A stretch of 20,717 nt of DNA from CAZPMO01 sp964587515 (GTDB taxonomy: Bacteria; Pseudomonadota; Alphaproteobacteria; MPNO01), in the NCBI GenBank assembly GCA_964587515.1, contig CAZPMO010000083.1, positions 1 to 20,717 on the forward strand, given 5' to 3'. Under the pieces are notes generated by a model. It had not been told where the DNA came from. It made no database searches and was given only the letters and a program-made list of their open reading frames with translations. Below are positions 15,585-20,717 of this stretch, one piece after another (within the stretch, counting starts at the first letter, position 1; each line of letters begins with the position of its first letter). A program made the position numbers and the translations under genes.

Positions 15585-16471
15585 CTCATGATCAGAGAAT
15601 GCCACTCGCCGAGCGTCACGCGCTCGGCGAGCGTCATTTTGGCCGTCTCGCAGGCGGCGATCACGCCATCCGCCTGACTGGCGAGAATGCCGGACAGCAC
15701 CGCCGCGCCACCCGGCGCGAGGTGCCGCGCAATCGCGGGCGCCATGCGCTCCAGCGGACCCGCGAGGATATTGGCGGCGATCAGATCGAACGGCGCGCGG
15801 TGGCGCAGCGCCGGGTTTCGGAACCCGTCCGAGCGGACGGCGCGTATGTGCTCGGCCACATCGTTGAGTGAAGCGTTCTCGGCGGTCACCGCAACCGCCA
15901 TGGCGTCGTTGTCGGCGGCCAGCACGGGCGCATTCCATAGCTTCGCGATCGCCACCGAAAGTATTCCCGAACCACAGCCGAGATCGAGCGCGCGCGTCAC
16001 CGCAAGCCGCCCGTGAAGTCGCCCGAACGCTTCGAGACAGCCACGCGTGGATTCATGGGTGCCGGTGCCGAATGCCCCGCCCGCGTCGAGGCGGATCGCG
16101 ATCAGCCCGTCGGGCGGCGGCCCCTCCACATGTGAGCCATGGACATAGAACGGCCCGGCCGCGACCGGCGGCGAGTTGGCCTGCACGCGGCTGACCCAGT
16201 CGATATCGGGCATCGGCTCGACCGTGATCTGGGGGGCGGCCACGCCGGCCGACGCGGCCAAAACAGCGAGCCGGGCGGTGAGGTCGGCGCGGTCGGGTTC
16301 CGCGAGCGCGAAGCCCTCCAACCGCCAGCCGCCGCCAACGTCCCCCGGCGCCTCCATTGCGGTGACCGCGTCGCAGAGCCCGGCAAGCCCGTCCTCGAAC
16401 ACCGGCACAAGGGATTCCCCGGCGACCATCAATTCGATGCGCCAGACGGCGGGCGCGCCGTCACGCGTCAT
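15569..16471 (-). CDS. prmA: Ribosomal protein L11 methyltransferase PrmA
   Basis: PrmA is the SAM-dependent enzyme that trimethylates ribosomal protein L11. The 300-residue product is normal in length. The N-terminal L11-recognition region (about 8-110) is poorly conserved. The catalytic half has AFGTGTHEST (133-142), the SAM-binding LDLGCGSGIL (162-171), the acidic end of strand 2 (AADND, 185-189) and ANILAGPL (233-240), the substrate loop in place of the NPPY motif of other methyltransferases. The frame is open upstream to 16621 inside uvrD, but the ATG at 16471 gives the family N-terminus. This start lies in one copy of a 16-bp repeat shared with the end of uvrD, and a 9-codon mini-ORF links the two genes by ATGA overlaps. 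Confidence 0.93.
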   Translation of the reverse strand: MTRDGAPAVWRIELMVAGESLVPVFEDGLAGLCDAVTAMEAPGDVGGGWRLEGFALAEPDRADLTARLAVLAASAGVAAPQITVEPMPDIDWVSRVQANSPPVAAGPFYVHGSHVEGPPPDGLIAIRLDAGGAFGTGTHESTRGCLEAFGRLHGRLAVTRALDLGCGSGILSVAIAKLWNAPVLAADNDAMAVAVTAENASLNDVAEHIRAVRSDGFRNPALRHRAPFDLIAANILAGPLERMAPAIARHLAPGGAAVLSGILASQADGVIAACETAKMTLAERVTLGEWHSLIMSPAAK

Positions 16472-16493
16472 GTCCGCTCGACACCCGCGGACC

Positions 16494-16497
<4 letters not shown>
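16468..16497 (-). other. Nine-codon mini-ORF bridging uvrD and prmA
   Basis: On the minus strand ATG (16497-16495) overlaps the uvrD TGA as ATGA, encodes MRSAGVERT, and ends in a TGA (16470-16468) that overlaps the prmA ATG as a second ATGA. Its last four residues are the same as the UvrD C-terminus (VERT), because both lie in copies of one repeat. It would let a terminating ribosome hand over to prmA. Confidence 0.4.

Positions 16498-16509
<12 letters not shown>
16468..16509. repeat. Perfect 16-bp direct repeat at the uvrD/prmA junction
   Basis: TCATGTCCGCTCGACA occurs at 16468-16483 and 16494-16509, with a period of 26 bp. One copy contains the uvrD stop, the other the prmA start. It looks like a partial tandem duplication of an ancestral uvrD-prmA ATGA junction. 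Confidence 0.85.
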
Positions 16510-18755
<2,246 letters not shown>

Positions 18756-18761
18756 CGTGGG

Positions 18762-18770
18762 ATTATACCA
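18762..18770 (-). promoter_or_regulatory. Extended -10 promoter of uvrD, positioned for leaderless mRNA
   Basis: The minus strand reads TGGTATAAT, a perfect extended -10 (TGn-TATAAT), ending 6 bases before the uvrD ATG. Transcription would normally begin 6-8 bases after the -10, that is at or next to the ATG. No good -35 is visible (GCGCGA at the optimal position), which is usual for extended -10 promoters, and no ribosome site precedes the ATG. Confidence 0.55.
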
Positions 18771-18866
18771 GCCACGCCGCCACGTCGCGCGCCCGTTTCG
18801 AGCATTGCGACGAATCACCCGCCGCGAATATACCAATCACGATGCGGTGCGCGCGACGATTGCGCG

Positions 18867-18895
18867 TTGTCACCGCGCCGCGCCGCACGTATATG
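18867..18895 (+). promoter_or_regulatory. Sigma70-type promoter of the trypsin-like gene
   Basis: TTGTCA (18867-18872) and TATATG (18890-18895) are separated by exactly 17 bp, close to the housekeeping consensus TTGACA/TATAAT. A start near 18902 would leave a leader of about 23 bases that contains the AAGGAGG ribosome site of the gene at 18925. Confidence 0.6.
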
Positions 18896-18911
18896 GTGTG
18901 GCTGACGGAAA

Positions 18912-18918
18912 AAGGAGG
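18912..18918 (+). promoter_or_regulatory. Consensus Shine-Dalgarno that fixes the start of the trypsin-like gene
   Basis: AAGGAGG lies 6 bases before the ATG at 18925, which opens a signal-peptide sequence. It shows that the gene starts in this frame, although most of the protein is encoded one base out of frame with it. It is key evidence for the frameshift downstream. Confidence 0.8.
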
Positions 18919-18924
18919 TTCGGC

Positions 18925-19921
18925 ATGTCTGGATTTTTCCTTCGCCGATGCGCGATCGCCGCGCTGGCCATCCTCGCCATTATGCGCCCCGACACGACGC
19001 GGGCCGACATCGCCATCCCCGAAGACCTCCTGTCGGCGGTCGTCAAGGTCACCGCCGAGGTGCCGCCCGAGGCGCACGTCGCGCTTTCTCGGCACATCGC
19101 GCGAAGGCAGCGGCATCGTCATCGACGGCAACGGGCTTGTCCTGACGATCGGCTATCTGATCCTCGAATCCGCTTCCGCCGAGATCGTCACCGACGGCGG
19201 CAAGACATCGCCGGCCCATTACATCGCCTACGATCACGCCAGCGGGCTCGGCCTGCTGCGCGCCGACAAGCCGCTGGGCGTGAAGCCGCTGGAAATGGGG
19301 GATTCCAAAACGCTGCGCGAACGCCAGCAGGTGCTGGTGGCGAGTTACGGCGGCAAAGGCGCGGCGATCGGCGCCTATGTGGTCTCGCGGCGCGATTTCG
19401 CGGGCTATTGGGAATATATGCTGGACAACGCGATATTCACCGCGCCGCCCCATCCCCGGTTCGGCGGCGCGGCGCTGATCGACGCCGACGGCCGGCTGAT
19501 GGGCGTGGGATCGCTGATCGTTCCCAACGCGGCCGCCGAGGCCAACCTGCCGGGCAATATGTTCGTGCCGGTGAACCGCCTGAAACCCATCCTCGCCGAT
19601 CTGCTGGAGAAGGGCCGTTCGTCGGAGCCGTCGCGACCGTGGCTGGGGCTTTATCCTGAAGAGGTGCGCGGGCGTCTGTTCGTGAACCGGGTGCCGCCTG
19701 GCGGCCCGGCCGCTTCAGCCGGCATCGTGCCGGGCGACCTGGTCCTGGCGGTCGCCGACAAACCGGTCACCGGGCTCACGGATTACTATCGCAAATTGTG
19801 GTCGCTGGGCGAGGCGGGCGTGGTGGTCCCACTGACCGTGCTGCGCGGCATGGAAACGACGCCCATGCGGATCAAATCAATCGACCGTTACGACTGGTTC
19901 CGGCTGCGCCCGAGCTATTGA
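18925..19921 (+). pseudogene. Trypsin-fold/PDZ (S1C-like) exported protein, catalytic triad lost, interrupted by a 1-base frameshift
   Basis: The ATG at 18925 opens a signal peptide (hydrophobic about 10-20, likely cleavage near 'TTRADIA') and 'IPEDLLSAVVKVTAEVPPEAHV'. After codon 52 (19080) homology resumes one base later at 19082 with 'RFLGTSREGSGIVIDGNGLVLTIGYLILE'. Removing one base near 19081 gives a 331-codon protein: trypsin fold (about 35-220), then PDZ (about 235-331, 'RVPPGGPAASAGIVPGDLVLAV'). It resembles DegP/HtrA-type proteins, but the triad is absent: TNAHV has become TIGYL (His to Tyr77), the Asp site reads SGLGLL and the Ser site RFGGAAL. I recall alphaproteobacterial relatives with the same TIGYLILE segment, so loss of catalysis predates the frameshift. 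It may bind peptides or proteins in the periplasm. The frameshift may be a sequencing error. Confidence 0.8.
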
Positions 19922-19935
19922 TCAGAATGAGATGA

Positions 19936-20717
19936 TCATATCTGGCCGCGTTCCTCGCGGCGGGCCTCCATCAGCGCGCGGTTATAGGCGACCATCACGT
20001 CGACCTCGTGGATAAAGCCGACCAGCTTCATGGTCTCGTCGTTCTCGACCACGCCGATATGTTCTTCGCCGGATCCGCGCATCAGCGTCAGCGCGCGCTC
20101 CAGCGTATCGTCGGCGCGCAGGAAGGGCGGATGCTGAAGCGCCACATCGCCCGCCTTCAGAAGATGATCGAGCGAAGTGTCGAAGGCGGCCTCGGATAGA
20201 TCGGACAATGTGATCGTGCCGAATAGCGCGCCGTCGGTTCGGATCACGAAAAGTTCCGAATGGGGCGCCGACATCAAAAGCTCACGCCCCTCGGCCATGC
20301 CGGCGGCGACCGGCGCGGCGGCGTATTCGTCGCTCATCAGATCGCGCACCTGGATTTGTTCCAGCAGCCCCGAATCCTGACCCGCCCGAAGATTGACGCC
20401 GCGCGCCTCCAGCGCGCCGAGGAAGAACGAGCGCCCATGCACCTGCTGGGTGATCACCGAGGCCACCACCACGCCGACCATCACCGCGATAGTGAGGCCG
20501 TAATCGGCGGACAGCTCGAAAATAATCAAAATGGTCGAGATCGGCGCGCCGAGGACCGATCCCGCCACGGCCCCCATCCCGACCAGGGTATAGGCGCTGG
20601 GTCCGGTGGAATATTGCGGGAAAGTATCAGTCGCGAGGATGCCGAACGCCGCGCCCAGCATCGCGCCGAGGAAAAGCGACGGGCTGAACACGCCGCCGCC
20701 GAAGCCGCCGCCCAGCG
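19936..20717 (-). CDS. CLC-family chloride channel/transporter with C-terminal CBS pair (5' end outside window)
   Basis: This is the C-terminal part of a CLC chloride channel or Cl-/H+ antiporter in the inner membrane. The frame is open to the right edge and the gene starts beyond it. The first visible residues (LGGGFGGGVFSPSLFLGAMLG) hold the conserved GxFxPxL anion-selectivity motif. Further membrane helices follow ('YTLVGMGAVAGSVLGAPISTILIIFELS', then 'GLTIAVMVGVVVASVITQQV'). A CBS pair follows: CBS1 from 'VRDLMSDEYAAAP' through 'LFVIRTDGALFGTITLSDL', and CBS2 from 'DVALQHPPFLRADDTLERAL' to 'LVGFIHEVDVMVAYNRAL'. CBS domains usually sense adenine nucleotides. It converges on the trypsin-like gene with a 14-bp gap; both stop codons fall in copies of TGATCA. 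Channel versus antiporter cannot be told because the gating-glutamate region is missing. Confidence 0.92.
   Translation of the reverse strand, partial: LGGGFGGGVFSPSLFLGAMLGAAFGILATDTFPQYSTGPSAYTLVGMGAVAGSVLGAPISTILIIFELSADYGLTIAVMVGVVVASVITQQVHGRSFFLGALEARGVNLRAGQDSGLLEQIQVRDLMSDEYAAAPVAAGMAEGRELLMSAPHSELFVIRTDGALFGTITLSDLSEAAFDTSLDHLLKAGDVALQHPPFLRADDTLERALTLMRGSGEEHIGVVENDETMKLVGFIHEVDVMVAYNRALMEARREERGQI

Noticed and set aside
15606..15630. Perfect 10-bp hairpin as a strong terminator for the DUF1127 gene
   Set aside because: It lies inside prmA and encodes a naturally repetitive LAERVTLGE segment. The nearest T run is several bases from the stem, so it is noted only in passing.

Overview
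The window is a stretch of core chromosome from a GC-rich alphaproteobacterium, most likely a member of the Rhodospirillales or a close relative. This is inferred from three things: the gene order murC-murB-ddl-ftsQ-ftsA-ftsZ-lpxC-bamD-recN-ligA, the protein types (FtsZ with a long Pro/Ala linker, a DUF1127 protein, an S1C-like protein with a 'TIGYLILE' motif), and strong GC bias at third codon positions. I see no tRNA, rRNA, CRISPR array, insertion sequence, prophage or defence system. The sequence cannot settle the genus.

Layout. Positions 1-6968 (+) are the distal part of the division and cell wall (dcw) cluster: murC (5' end outside the window), murB, ddl and ftsQ are packed with overlaps or 1-base gaps, followed by ftsA and ftsZ. 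A strong GC hairpin follows ftsZ. An AT-rich regulatory gap of about 170 bp then leads to lpxC, a second gap with a probable terminator leads to bamD, and recN and ligA follow closely. Positions 12876-15050 (-) hold an Xaa-Pro aminopeptidase whose stop codon overlaps that of ligA tail to tail. A small DUF1127 gene (+) diverges from it and converges on prmA (-). Upstream of prmA on the same strand is a UvrD/PcrA-type helicase gene. A signal-peptide-bearing trypsin-fold/PDZ protein (+) diverges from the helicase and converges on a CLC chloride channel/CBS gene (-) that runs off the right edge.

How the genes work together. MurC, MurB and Ddl make the cytoplasmic peptidoglycan precursor. FtsQ, FtsA and FtsZ build the divisome that uses it. 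LpxC commits carbon to lipid A and BamD inserts outer-membrane proteins, so envelope growth and division are encoded side by side. RecN, LigA and UvrD are DNA repair and replication proteins.

Points of interest. (1) recN and the trypsin-like gene each carry a single-base +1 disruption. In recN this creates a false 1254-codon RecN-LigA reading frame. (2) The trypsin-like protein has lost all three catalytic residues. (3) A perfect 16-bp repeat at the uvrD/prmA junction has produced a 9-codon mini-cistron with ATGA overlaps at both ends. (4) uvrD has an extended -10 promoter placed so that its mRNA would be leaderless. (5) The ftsZ-lpxC gap holds an inverted repeat. None of this amounts to a new multi-gene system; the window is mostly ordinary core genome.
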